This document shows positions 50,480-58,960 of a stretch of DNA of 64,000 bases, piece after piece. The notes below the pieces were generated by a model. It was not told where the DNA came from, ran no database searches, and was given only the letters and a program-made list of their open reading frames with translations. A program made the translations under genes and the position numbers. The number at the start of each line of letters is the position of its first letter. Positions within the stretch are counted from its first letter, which is position 1. The stretch is taken from NCBI GenBank assembly GCA_020632655.1, contig JACKFD010000001.1, forward strand, positions 372,001 to 436,000, given 5' to 3'. Source of the stretch: Spirochaetaceae bacterium (GTDB lineage: Bacteria > Myxococcota_A > UBA9160 > UBA4427).

Positions 50480-53320
50480 ATGGGGAAGTCGCTGGTCATC
50501 GTGGAGTCGCCCGCCAAGGCGCGGACGATCAACAAATACCTCGGGCGTGACTTCGTCGTGAAGTCGAGCGTCGGGCACATCCGCGATCTTCCCGTGAGCG
50601 GCTCCGGCAAGAAGGTCGATCCCAAGGCGCGTGCGGCCGCCGCGGCGAAGACCCGCAAGATGCCGGAAGCCAAGCGCGAGCAGCACAAGAAGGAGCAGGC
50701 CCGCAAGGCGCTCTTCGCGCGCATGGGAATCGATCCGGACCGCGACTGGGAGGCGACCTACGAGATCCTGCCCGGCAAGGAGAAGGTCGTCGACGAGCTG
50801 CGGCGACTCGCCCGGGGCGCCGACGCCGTCTATCTCGCGACCGACCTCGATCGCGAGGGCGAGGCGATCGCATGGCATCTTCGCGAAGTGATCGGTGGCG
50901 ACGCCTCCCGCTTCAAGCGCGTCGTCTTCAACGAGATCACGAAGACCGCCATCCAGCAGGCCTTCGAGGATCCGGGCGAGCTCGACCTCTCCCGCGTGAA
51001 CGCGCAGCAGGCGCGTCGATTCCTCGACCGGGTGGTGGGCTACATGCTCTCGCCGCTGCTCTGGTCGAAGGTCGCGCGGGGGCTCTCGGCGGGGCGCGTG
51101 CAGTCCGTCGCGGTGCGCCTGATCGTCGAGCGGGAGAAGGAGATCCGCGCCTTCGAGCCCGAGGAGTTCTGGGAGGTCCACGCCGATACCCGGACTGCGG
51201 CGAAGGCGTTGTTGCGCCTCGAGGTCGCGAAGCAGAACGGCGAGACGTTCCGGCCGACGAGCGAGGAGCAGACGAATGCCGCGCTTCGTCTGCTCGAGCA
51301 GGCCGCCTTCGAGGTCGTCGAGCGCAAGGACAAGCCGACGAAGACGCGGCCCGGTGCGCCGTACATCACCTCGACGCTGCAGCAGGCGGCGAGCACGCGC
51401 CTCGGCTTCAGCGTCAAGAAGACGATGATGCTGGCGCAGCGGCTCTACGAGGCCGGCCACATCACCTACATGCGGACCGACTCGACGAACCTCTCGCGCG
51501 AGGCGGTCGAGGCCTGCCGCGGCGTGATCTCGGCGGACTTCGGCGCGCGTTACCTGCCGGGTGAGCCCAACTCCTACGCGAGCAAGGATGGCGCACAGGA
51601 GGCCCACGAAGCGATCCGGCCCTCCGACGTGACCGTCAAGCCGGGCAGCATCGCCGGACTCGAGCGAGACCAGCAGCGCCTCTACGAGCTGATCTGGCGG
51701 CAGTTCGTCGCCTGCCAGATGACGCCGGCGGAGTACCTGTCGACGAACCTCACGGTTCGCGCCGGCGACTTCGAGCTGCGCACCCGCGGTCGCATCCTCG
51801 TCTTCGACGGCCATACCGCCGCGCAGCCGCCCTCCGGTCGGAGCGGCGAGGAGGCCAACGTCCAGCTGCCCGACGTGCAGGTGGGCGAGCGACTCGATCT
51901 CGAGAAGCTCGACCCCTCCCAGCACTTCACGAAGCCGCCGCCGCGCTACGGCGAGGCCAGCCTCGTGAAGGAGCTCGAGAAGCGTGGGATCGGGCGTCCG
52001 TCGACCTACGCGTCGATCATCTCGACGATCCAGGATCGCGGCTACGTGCGACTCGACGGCCGTCGCTTCCACGCGGAGAAGATGGGCGAGATCGTGACCG
52101 AGCGGCTCGTCGAGAACTTCGGCGACCTGATGGACTACGGCTTCACGGCGGACCTCGAAGAGTCCCTCGACGAGGTCGCGGTCGGCTCGAAGGAATGGAA
52201 GAAGGTCCTGGGCGACTTCTACGCCGACTTCCGCAAGAAGCTCGCCGTCGCGGAAGACCAGAAGAAGGGCATGCGCACGAACGACCCGACGGACACGGAC
52301 ATCCCGTGCCCGCAATGCGGGAGGCCCATGCAGATCCGCACCGCCAGCACGGGCGTCTTCCTGGGCTGCTCGGGGTACGCACTGCCGCCGAAGGAGCGCT
52401 GCAAGGCGACGGTGAACCTGATTCCCGGGGACGAGGCCGAGTCGGTCGACGACGCGGACACGGAGGCCGAAGGCGAGGGCGAGGCCCGGCTGCTGCTGAA
52501 GAAGCGCCATTGTCCGCGCTGCCAGACGGCGATGGACAGCTATCTCGTCGACGAGCGACGCAAGCTCCACGTCTGCGGCAACAATCCCGATTGTCCCGGC
52601 TTCGAGGTCGAAGAAGGCGCGTTCCAGATCAAGGGCTACGACGGTCCCGTGCTCGAGTGCGACAAGTGCGGCGCCGAGATGCAGCTCAAGTCGGGACGTT
52701 TCGGGAAGTATTTCGGCTGCACGGCCGACGACTGCCGGAACACGCGGAAGCTGCTGCGCAACGGCGAGCCGGCGCCGCCCAAGGTCGACCCGATCCCGAT
52801 GCCGCATCTGCGCTGTGAGAAGTGCGACGACTTCTTCCTGCTGCGCGACGGAGCCGCGGGCATCTTCCTCGCGGCGAGCCAGTTCCCGAAGCATCGCGAG
52901 ACCCGCGCGCCGACCGTGGCCGAGCTCGTCGAGGTGAAGGACAAGCTCGATCCGAAGTACCGCTACCTCGCCGATGCGCCGCGCACGGACCACGAGGGCC
53001 GACCCGCCGTCGTCCGTTTCGCGCGCAAGACGAAGGAGCAGTACGTCACCTCGGAGGAGGAGGGCCGGACGACCGGCTGGCGTGCGCACTACCACGACGG
53101 CCGATGGGTCGAAGAGGTGCCGGAGACGAAGGCCCCGGCGCGGAAGACCGCGCGCAAGGCCGGCTCCGGACCGAAGAAGAAGGCCGCGGCCCGCAAATCG
53201 CCCTCGCGGAAGAAGGCGGCCGGGAAGGGCCGTGCCGCCGCGAAGAAGAAGGCCGGTGCGAAGTCGTCGGGCGGCGAGGGCTCGGGCAGCGGCGCGACGA
53301 AGAAGTCCGAGCGGTCGTAG
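50480..53320 (+). CDS. topA: DNA topoisomerase I
   Basis: A 946-residue type IA topoisomerase that relaxes negative supercoils. It begins with the Toprim start SLVIVESPAKARTINKYLG, has DLDREGEAIAWHL, and the active-site Tyr330 in HITYMRTDSTNLS. Three four-Cys zinc ribbons follow the core (CPQCGRPM, CPRCQTAM, CDKCGAEM) and a fourth is degenerate: CEKCDDFFLL lacks its second Cys pair. The last 60 residues are a Lys/Ala-rich tail (KKKAAARKSPSRKKAAGKG), a DNA-binding extension like those of actinobacterial TopA. The ATG at 50480 follows GAGCCGAGGGAGC. The NTF2-fold gene starts 7 bp after its stop, so they are likely co-transcribed. Confidence 0.98.
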   Translation: MGKSLVIVESPAKARTINKYLGRDFVVKSSVGHIRDLPVSGSGKKVDPKARAAAAAKTRKMPEAKREQHKKEQARKALFARMGIDPDRDWEATYEILPGKEKVVDELRRLARGADAVYLATDLDREGEAIAWHLREVIGGDASRFKRVVFNEITKTAIQQAFEDPGELDLSRVNAQQARRFLDRVVGYMLSPLLWSKVARGLSAGRVQSVAVRLIVEREKEIRAFEPEEFWEVHADTRTAAKALLRLEVAKQNGETFRPTSEEQTNAALRLLEQAAFEVVERKDKPTKTRPGAPYITSTLQQAASTRLGFSVKKTMMLAQRLYEAGHITYMRTDSTNLSREAVEACRGVISADFGARYLPGEPNSYASKDGAQEAHEAIRPSDVTVKPGSIAGLERDQQRLYELIWRQFVACQMTPAEYLSTNLTVRAGDFELRTRGRILVFDGHTAAQPPSGRSGEEANVQLPDVQVGERLDLEKLDPSQHFTKPPPRYGEASLVKELEKRGIGRPSTYASIISTIQDRGYVRLDGRRFHAEKMGEIVTERLVENFGDLMDYGFTADLEESLDEVAVGSKEWKKVLGDFYADFRKKLAVAEDQKKGMRTNDPTDTDIPCPQCGRPMQIRTASTGVFLGCSGYALPPKERCKATVNLIPGDEAESVDDADTEAEGEGEARLLLKKRHCPRCQTAMDSYLVDERRKLHVCGNNPDCPGFEVEEGAFQIKGYDGPVLECDKCGAEMQLKSGRFGKYFGCTADDCRNTRKLLRNGEPAPPKVDPIPMPHLRCEKCDDFFLLRDGAAGIFLAASQFPKHRETRAPTVAELVEVKDKLDPKYRYLADAPRTDHEGRPAVVRFARKTKEQYVTSEEEGRTTGWRAHYHDGRWVEEVPETKAPARKTARKAGSGPKKKAAARKSPSRKKAAGKGRAAAKKKAGAKSSGGEGSGSGATKKSERS

Positions 53321-53327
53321 GCGCGAG

Positions 53328-53957
53328 ATGGTCTGGCGACCCGTCGAACCGGTCGAGCGACTCGATCGCCTGGAGTCGCTCGACGAGATCCGTCAGCTCG
53401 TCGCCAAGTACTGTCTCGCCCTCGACATGCGCGATCTCGACGCCCTCTGCGGTCTCTTTCCGGAGGACGTACGCGTCAGTCGGGACTTGTCGGGGCGGCG
53501 GGCACTCAAGGTCTGGTTCGACCAGACGCTGCGCGAGCAGTTCACGGGCACGGCCCATGTCACGGGCAACCACGTCATCGAGTTCGACGATGCGCGGCAT
53601 GCGCGCGGGCTCGTCTACAGCCGCAACGAGCACGAGACGGGCGAGGCGTGGGTCATCATGACGATGATGTACTGGGATCGGTACGAGCGGGTCGAGGACC
53701 GTTGGCTCTTCCGGCGGAGGCTGCCGCTCTACTGGTACGCGACGGACCTGAACGCGCCGCCGATCGGCGAGAACAAGATGCGCTGGCCCGATCGGGCGCC
53801 CTACGAAGGGGGCTATGCCCGCTTCTGGCCGAGTTGGGAGCGTTTCTGGGGGCCCGACTACGTCGCCGACTGTGACGTGCCCGCACCGGCCGGGCTCGAC
53901 GAGTTCCTCGCGCGGATGGCGCCGCGGGACGAGGCGCTCTCCGTCCGGGTGCGGTGA
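53328..53957 (+). CDS. NTF2-fold (SnoaL-like) protein
   Basis: A 209-residue protein of the SnoaL-like (cone) fold. The N-terminal helix LDEIRQLVAKYCLALDMRD and the His-bearing GTAHVTGNHVIEF are standard, with a beta-rich centre (GEAWVIMTMMYWDRYERV, DRWLFRRRLPLYWY). Members include small isomerases, dehydratases and many uncharacterised proteins. It differs from the NTF2-fold protein at 9573-10094 by an extra C-terminal part of about 50 residues. It starts 7 bp after topA and ends 7 bp before the hydrolase gene, so it is probably expressed with them. No function is claimed. Confidence 0.82.
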   Translation: MVWRPVEPVERLDRLESLDEIRQLVAKYCLALDMRDLDALCGLFPEDVRVSRDLSGRRALKVWFDQTLREQFTGTAHVTGNHVIEFDDARHARGLVYSRNEHETGEAWVIMTMMYWDRYERVEDRWLFRRRLPLYWYATDLNAPPIGENKMRWPDRAPYEGGYARFWPSWERFWGPDYVADCDVPAPAGLDEFLARMAPRDEALSVRVR

Positions 53958-53964
53958 TTTCGTC

Positions 53965-54798
53965 GTGAGGGCGCAGCGGCCCCGAGGCCGTGGGGGACGA
54001 CGGGTCCTCGGCGCGCTCGGCGCCGTCGCAGCCGGGCTCGGGCTGGCCTCCGACGTGGCGAGCGGCGAGCGGGTGGCCGACGAGGTGATCGCTGGAGCGG
54101 CCCCGGACGAGCGCGCGGACGTCACACCCGGGACGGTCGTCCTGCTGCACGGCCTCGCGCGAGGCGCCCGCCACATGCGCATCCTCGAGTGGCGACTCGC
54201 GGCGCGGGGCTACCGGGTCTGCAACCTCGACTACGACACGCGTGTCGCGGACTTCGACCACGCGCTCGACGCGGTGCGTCGAAGTCTGCTCGCCTGCGTG
54301 CCGTCGTCCGGGCGCATCGACTTCGTGACCCACTCGCTCGGCGGACTCGTGCTGCGCGGACTGCTGGATCGTCATCCGGAGCCCCGGGCGGGGCGTGCGG
54401 TGCTCCTCGCCCCGCCGAACGGCGGCAGCGAGATCGCAGATCGGCTGGCCTCGGTCCCGCTCCTCGCGCGCGTGATCGGTCCCCTGGCCGGTCATCTCGG
54501 GACGGGCGCACAGGACCTGCCGCGACGGCTGCCGGGGCTGCCGATCCCCGTCGGTGTCATCGCAGGCAGTCGCTGGATCAACCCCGCCGGCCCTTTGTGG
54601 CTGCCGACCCCGCACGACGGCACGGTCAGCGTCGAGAGCACAAGGCTTGCCGGGATGAGCGACCACCTGGTCCTGCCCTACACCCACACCTTCATCATGA
54701 ACCCGGCCGAGGTCGCCGACCAGGTCGATGCCTTCCTCCGGCGGGGACGATTCGAGCGGCCACCCGAGGCGGAAGGGCGAGTCCCGCGGAGGGGTTGA
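53965..54798 (+). CDS. Alpha/beta-hydrolase, lipase-like, membrane-anchored or exported
   Basis: A 277-residue alpha/beta-hydrolase. An N-terminal hydrophobic stretch (RVLGALGAVAAGLGLASDVA) after Arg-rich residues suggests a signal peptide or anchor. The oxyanion region is VVLLHGLARGARHM, the nucleophile Ser is in DFVTHSLGGLVLRG, and a likely acid and His lie in DGTVSVESTRLAGMSDH and the following THTFIMN. The GxSxG motif has T in place of the first G, as in some PGAP1-like lipases and esterases. The start is a GTG at 53965, 7 bp after the NTF2-fold gene. It could act on ester lipids in the cell envelope. Confidence 0.83.
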   Translation: MRAQRPRGRGGRRVLGALGAVAAGLGLASDVASGERVADEVIAGAAPDERADVTPGTVVLLHGLARGARHMRILEWRLAARGYRVCNLDYDTRVADFDHALDAVRRSLLACVPSSGRIDFVTHSLGGLVLRGLLDRHPEPRAGRAVLLAPPNGGSEIADRLASVPLLARVIGPLAGHLGTGAQDLPRRLPGLPIPVGVIAGSRWINPAGPLWLPTPHDGTVSVESTRLAGMSDHLVLPYTHTFIMNPAEVADQVDAFLRRGRFERPPEAEGRVPRRG

Positions 54799-55168
54799 TC
54801 CGACGCCGGTGTCGGCCGGCGATCCGGGTCGGACGGTCGAGGCGGGGAGGGGGATGGCGGGGGTCGAGCGATCGTCTATCCTTCGCGGGCCTAGAAACGA
54901 AGGCCCTGCCCGATCCACCTTTCGAGTTCCACCCGTTCTCAATCCGCTGTCCGCACCCCCGTCCACCTCCGTGTCCGGGGACCCTGCTGCCAGGTCGATT
55001 CGACGGCGAGTTCAACTCCGGTTCATTCGGTCGAGACCTTTCTTCGACGGCACGTCGTACCCCACGAAGGGGTCGGCGATGTGTTTCATGTCCGCCCCGT
55101 CGTTCTCGTCGGAGCGGGCAATCGCCCGAGAGGAGACCAGGTCTCGGTCCCGGGCACGGAGTGAGTTC
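54799..55168 (+). other. Long leader region before the RRM gene, with a small hairpin
   Basis: About 370 bp without a convincing gene. A hairpin GGGCCT-agaaacga-AGGCCC sits at 54887-54906 without a following T run, so it is not an obvious terminator. Sequence from about 54900 to 55110 is less strongly coding-like than its surroundings. A long structured leader is common before cold-inducible RNA-binding protein genes, so this may be the 5' untranslated region of the RRM gene; no known riboswitch was recognised. Confidence 0.35.
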
Positions 55169-55453
55169 GTGAAGAAGATCTATGTTGGCAACCTTCCCTG
55201 GAGCACGACGGACGAAGACCTGAAGGAGCTTTTCGGGACCTACGGTGATGTCGCATCGTCCGCGGTCGTGAACGACCGTGAGACCGGCCGCTCCCGAGGC
55301 TTCGGCTTCGTCGAGATGGCTCCGGGCGATGCCGACAAGGCGATCGCCGAGCTGGACGGCCGCGAGTACGGCGGCCGCGCGCTGCGAGTCAACGAGGCGC
55401 TCGACAAGCGCCGCGGTGGCGGCGGCGGTGGTGGCGGCGGCGGTCGCTGGTAG
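55169..55453 (+). CDS. RRM-type RNA-binding protein with glycine-rich tail
   Basis: A 94-residue protein with one RNA-recognition motif and a Gly-rich end. RNP2 is KIYVGNLPW and RNP1 is RSRGFGFVEM, both with the aromatic residues that stack on RNA. The C terminus is a run of Gly after DKRR, ending RW. Such small bacterial RRM proteins resemble cyanobacterial Rbp proteins and are often cold- or stress-induced; they bind single-stranded RNA. A GTG at 55169 is taken as start because it immediately precedes KKIYVGNLPW and has GGAG eight bases upstream; an in-frame ATG at 55079 would add an unrelated 30-residue tail. A terminator follows. Confidence 0.92.
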   Translation: MKKIYVGNLPWSTTDEDLKELFGTYGDVASSAVVNDRETGRSRGFGFVEMAPGDADKAIAELDGREYGGRALRVNEALDKRRGGGGGGGGGGRW

Positions 55454-55483
55454 TCCGGCCCGCGCCGATCGCACCTGAACGAG

Positions 55484-55506
55484 AGCCCCGATCATCGGTC
55501 GGGGCT
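55484..55506 (+). terminator. Rho-independent terminator after the RRM gene
   Basis: A perfect 8-bp stem, AGCCCCGA and TCGGGGCT, closes a 7-base loop (55492-55498) and is followed by TTCGTGTCT. It lies 31 bp after the RRM stop codon. Confidence 0.85.
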
Positions 55507-55532
55507 TTCGTGTCTCTGGCGCCCGCACGTCG

Positions 55533-56864
55533 ATGGGCTGGCCCGACGACCGGGATCGCGCGACGCTTGCCTTCATGAATCAGGCATCGCAACGCGCGCT
55601 GCTCGTCCGCCCCCTGGCGCTGGGGGTGGGGGCGCTGGCCGCCGTGGGGCTGAGCGAGGCGCTGCGATCCGGGCTGCTGGTCGCCTGGAACGTCGCGATC
55701 TTCGGCGGGTTCGGGCTGGTCTGCTGGCTGGTCCGCGACGTCCGCTTCGCCTCGCGCTTCGTGCTGCTCGCTTCGCCGGTGTCGAGCCTGCTCGGCTGGG
55801 GCACGCTGGCGCTCTTCACGCGCGGGCTCGAGTCGCCGTTCCTGGCCGCGTTCTTCCTCGAGGTCGCGTTGTCGGCGGTAGCGATGGGGCCGCGGGGCGT
55901 GCTCTGGGTGACCGCGAATGCGATCGGCGTCCTCGGGCTGATCGAGCTGCTCTTCGGCTTCGCGGACGGATGGCCCCTGCTGCTGCTCGAAGGGGGGTTC
56001 CTGGTCGCGATCGGCGGCATCGCGGCGATCGTGGCCGCGCGGCGCGAGTCGGGGGAGCGGGCGCTGCGGACCCAGGGCGACGAGCTGGGGGCGCGGCTCG
56101 AGACGTTGCAGCGCCAGCTCGAGGACGAGCGCGTGATTGCGCGGGTGGGCGAGAACGTGGCTCGGCTGGCACATGGGCTGAAGAATGCCGTGCACAGCCT
56201 CCGCGGCTTCGTCGGGCTCCTCGAGCCCCAGCTCGACGGAAGCGCCGGCGCGCGGGCCGCGCTCGTGGGACTGCGCACGGCGATCGACGAGCTCGAGAAG
56301 CTGGCCCGCCTTACGCTCGCCGAGCGGGAGGCGACGAGCGCCCCGCCGGCGACCGCAAGCGCTCCGGCTGCCCGACCGTCGGTAGGGAGGGCGCCCGGCA
56401 CCGCGACGCCGGTGCTCGAGAGCGTCGAGGCCGCGCGGTGTGAGATCGTTCGCTCGGCGCCCGCCGTCGAGTGGATGCTCGAGGTTCGACCGGTCGGGGC
56501 AGAGGGACACGTCTCCTTGCCCGCGGCGACGCTCCTCGAGCTGCTGATCATCCTGATGCGCAACGCCGTCGAGGCGATGCGCGGCGAGGGCCGGGGGCGG
56601 CTCGAGGTCGAGATCGACGAGTCCCTTGCGCGATGCCGGATCGCGGTGCTCGACGAGGGCGAGGGCCTCGAGTCGGAGGCGCTGTCGCAGGTCTTCCAGC
56701 CGGGCTACACGACCAAGCCGAAGGGCAGCGGCTTCGGCCTCTTCCTGGCGCGTCGGATCGTGGAGGACCACGGCGGCTCCCTCGAGCTCGCATCCCGCGC
56801 CGACAAGGGGGCCGTGGCGCGGCTCGAGCTGCCCCTCGTGTCGGCCGAGGGAGCCGGCGACTAG
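55533..56864 (+). CDS. Membrane sensor histidine kinase (NtrB-like core)
   Basis: A 443-residue two-component kinase. The first 170 residues hold about five or six hydrophobic segments, with no periplasmic domain. A coiled stretch (about 175-205) leads to the H box VARLAHGLKNAVHSLRGF with His214, the site of autophosphorylation. The catalytic domain has the N box MRNAVEAM, the G1 box VLDEGEGL and the G2 box KGSGFGLFLARRIVEDHGG. The start is uncertain: ATG at 55533 or at 55575, neither with a good ribosome site. The response regulator gene starts 71 bp downstream and is the evident partner. The signal is unknown; the membrane-only input suggests sensing within the bilayer. Confidence 0.92.
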   Translation: MGWPDDRDRATLAFMNQASQRALLVRPLALGVGALAAVGLSEALRSGLLVAWNVAIFGGFGLVCWLVRDVRFASRFVLLASPVSSLLGWGTLALFTRGLESPFLAAFFLEVALSAVAMGPRGVLWVTANAIGVLGLIELLFGFADGWPLLLLEGGFLVAIGGIAAIVAARRESGERALRTQGDELGARLETLQRQLEDERVIARVGENVARLAHGLKNAVHSLRGFVGLLEPQLDGSAGARAALVGLRTAIDELEKLARLTLAEREATSAPPATASAPAARPSVGRAPGTATPVLESVEAARCEIVRSAPAVEWMLEVRPVGAEGHVSLPAATLLELLIILMRNAVEAMRGEGRGRLEVEIDESLARCRIAVLDEGEGLESEALSQVFQPGYTTKPKGSGFGLFLARRIVEDHGGSLELASRADKGAVARLELPLVSAEGAGD

Positions 56865-56935
56865 GCTGCGAGGCGCGTACCACGCGCGCGCCGATGGGCG
56901 GGAGGGGAGGGCGCGACCCGGTCGCGCAGGAGGCC

Positions 56936-58249
56936 ATGGCGGATTCGATCCTGATCGCGGAAGACGAGCGGGCCTCGGCGGAGTACCTGAAGCTCCTGCT
57001 CGAGGAGCGCGGCTTCGAGGTGCGCGTCGCGGGCAACGGCGTGGAGGCGCTGCTGGCGCTCGAGGCGCGGCCGGTGGATCTCGTGATCACCGATCTGCGC
57101 ATGCCCTCGATGGACGGCTTCGAGCTGCTCTCCCATCTGGCACAACGCTGGCCCAACCTGCCGGCGATCGTGCTGTCGGGCAACGACGGCGTCGAAGACA
57201 TCCTCGAGGCGGTCCGGCTCGGCGCCGTCAACTATCTGCTCAAGCCGGCGACGCCCGCCGCCGTCGTGTCCGCCGTCGAGCGCGCGCTGCTGACGCGCGA
57301 ACGGAGCGTGGTGGCGGACGCGACCGTGCCCGAGCTCGTCGGGACGAGCAAGGCGATGGTCGAGGTGCGTCACCGCGTGCTGATGGCCGCGCGCAGCGAC
57401 GTGCACGTCCTGGTCACGGGCGATACGGGCACGGGCAAGGAGCTCGTCTCGCGCGCGATCCACACGCACTCGGGCCTGGCGAAGGGCCCCTTCGTCGCGC
57501 ACAACTGCGCGCTCTCGCCGCCCGACCTCTTCGAGAGCGAGTTCTTCGGCCATCGTCGCGGGTCGTTCACGGGCGCGGATCGCGATCGCCGGGGGCTGCT
57601 GCGGGAGGCGCATCAGGGCGTGCTCTTCCTCGACGAGCTCGAGACCCTCGATCCGGTCTTCCAGGCGAAGCTGCTGCGCGTGATCGACGACGGCGAGGTC
57701 CGACCGGTCGGCGCCGAGCGGCCGGAGCGCGTCGACGTGCGCTTCGTGGCGGCGACGAATCGCGAGGCGCAGACGATGATCGAAGAGGGCAGTCTGCGAG
57801 AGGATCTCTACTACCGCCTGCGCGGCATCGAGATCCGCCTGCCTCCGCTGGCGTCGCGGCGGGAGGACATTCCGCTGCTCGTGCGCCACTTCGACCGCGC
57901 AGACTCGCCGGGCTTCACGCCCGAGGCGCTCGAGGCGCTCGCCCGCGCGCCCCTGCCCGGCAACGTCCGACAGCTGCGCAATCTCGTGCAGGGGGCCCGG
58001 GCGGCCGCCGGGGATACGCCGATCGGCCTTCGACACCTGCCCGACGACCAGCTCGGCTCGCGCCAGGCGAGCGTGCCGTCGGGCATGGGCTCGGAGGGTG
58101 TGCCGCGGGGTCTGAGCCTGCGCGAGCTCGAGCGGCGCGCAATCGCCCAGGCGCTCGACGATTGCGACGGCAACCGCACGCACGCCGCGAAGCTGCTCGA
58201 CATCGACCGCTCGACGCTGCGCCGGAAGATCCAGGAATACGGGCTCTAG
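56936..58249 (+). CDS. NtrC-family sigma54-dependent response regulator
   Basis: A 437-residue regulator. The receiver domain (1-120) has the acidic pair ED at residues 9-10, phosphoacceptor Asp53 in VITDLRMPSMDGFE, and Lys in YLLKPATP. The AAA+ domain (about 135-360) has Walker A GDTGTGKELVS and Walker B GVLFLDELETLD. The sigma54 loop reads GSFTGA instead of GAFTGA, retaining the Phe and Thr that contact sigma54. The C-terminal Fis-type helix-turn-helix is DCDGNRTHAAKLLDIDRSTL. The ATG at 56936 follows CAGGAGGCC. It is paired with the kinase upstream. Target genes are not evident. Confidence 0.95.
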   Translation: MADSILIAEDERASAEYLKLLLEERGFEVRVAGNGVEALLALEARPVDLVITDLRMPSMDGFELLSHLAQRWPNLPAIVLSGNDGVEDILEAVRLGAVNYLLKPATPAAVVSAVERALLTRERSVVADATVPELVGTSKAMVEVRHRVLMAARSDVHVLVTGDTGTGKELVSRAIHTHSGLAKGPFVAHNCALSPPDLFESEFFGHRRGSFTGADRDRRGLLREAHQGVLFLDELETLDPVFQAKLLRVIDDGEVRPVGAERPERVDVRFVAATNREAQTMIEEGSLREDLYYRLRGIEIRLPPLASRREDIPLLVRHFDRADSPGFTPEALEALARAPLPGNVRQLRNLVQGARAAAGDTPIGLRHLPDDQLGSRQASVPSGMGSEGVPRGLSLRELERRAIAQALDDCDGNRTHAAKLLDIDRSTLRRKIQEYGL

Positions 58250-58283
58250 CCCGGGACCGGACGAGGTCGGGGGCGCCGAGCGC

Positions 58284-58841
58284 TCAGACGCCGGGTGCCG
58301 GGCCGGCGCTTCGAAGCGGGTCGGGCGACGAGGTCCTGGGGCCGTTCGCGCCCTCCGGGCTGCCTGGGTCTTCGGACGGCGCGCTGGACGGGTGTGCGGT
58401 GGCGGCCTCGACGAGGGCGGTCACGCTGCTTGCGATCGGTCCGGCAGACGGCGTCGCGCCCGCGCGGCTCAGCAAGGCATCGAGTGCACTGCGCTCGGCG
58501 GCGGTCGGCTGGAGGAACTCGACGCCGTAGCCGGGCGCTTCGTCCTGGCCCGGACCGAGGCGGCGGCGCGTCCACACGACGCGGCCCACGAGCTGAAGCT
58601 CCTCGTCGCGGGACAGGTCGATCGTGACGACCACGCGACGACCCGCGGCGAGCGGCTCCCAGGACCGGACGAAGGCACCGCCTCGGGAGAGGTTGGCGGT
58701 CGTCTCCTCGGCGCTTCGAAAGAAGAGGCGACCGTCGTCCGGGTCGCGCTCCGGGTCCACCGTCGAGACGCGGACCGGTACCGCGGTCGTCACCCGCGGA
58801 TGCTGCTGCGGGGTCGTGCCCGCCTGTCGCCACTGTCCCAT
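58284..58841 (-). CDS. PilZ-like domain protein (myxobacterial paralogous type)
   Basis: A 185-residue protein with one PilZ-like domain (about residues 15-115) and a disordered Ser/Pro-rich tail. It has HPRVTTAVPVRVSTV, TTANLSRGGAFVRSW, GRRVVVTIDL and GYGVEFLQPTAAERSALD, the layout of the Myxococcus paralogous PilZ-like domain. The NxSxGG motif is present, but the RxxxR motif that grips cyclic-di-GMP has only one Arg, so ligand binding is uncertain. The ATG at 58841 follows GGGAGGTGGGGGCG. It is convergent with the NtrC-type regulator. Confidence 0.85.
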   Translation of the reverse strand: MGQWRQAGTTPQQHPRVTTAVPVRVSTVDPERDPDDGRLFFRSAEETTANLSRGGAFVRSWEPLAAGRRVVVTIDLSRDEELQLVGRVVWTRRRLGPGQDEAPGYGVEFLQPTAAERSALDALLSRAGATPSAGPIASSVTALVEAATAHPSSAPSEDPGSPEGANGPRTSSPDPLRSAGPAPGV

Positions 58842-58960
58842 CGCCCCCACCTCCCTGTCCGTGCGCATCGGCGGACGGACGGGGGCCTTGAGGTCGGGGG
58901 CCGCATGACGGCAGAGTCCGGACTCGGTCGGGTGTTTTGCCCTCGTCGAAGGGCGCGGGG

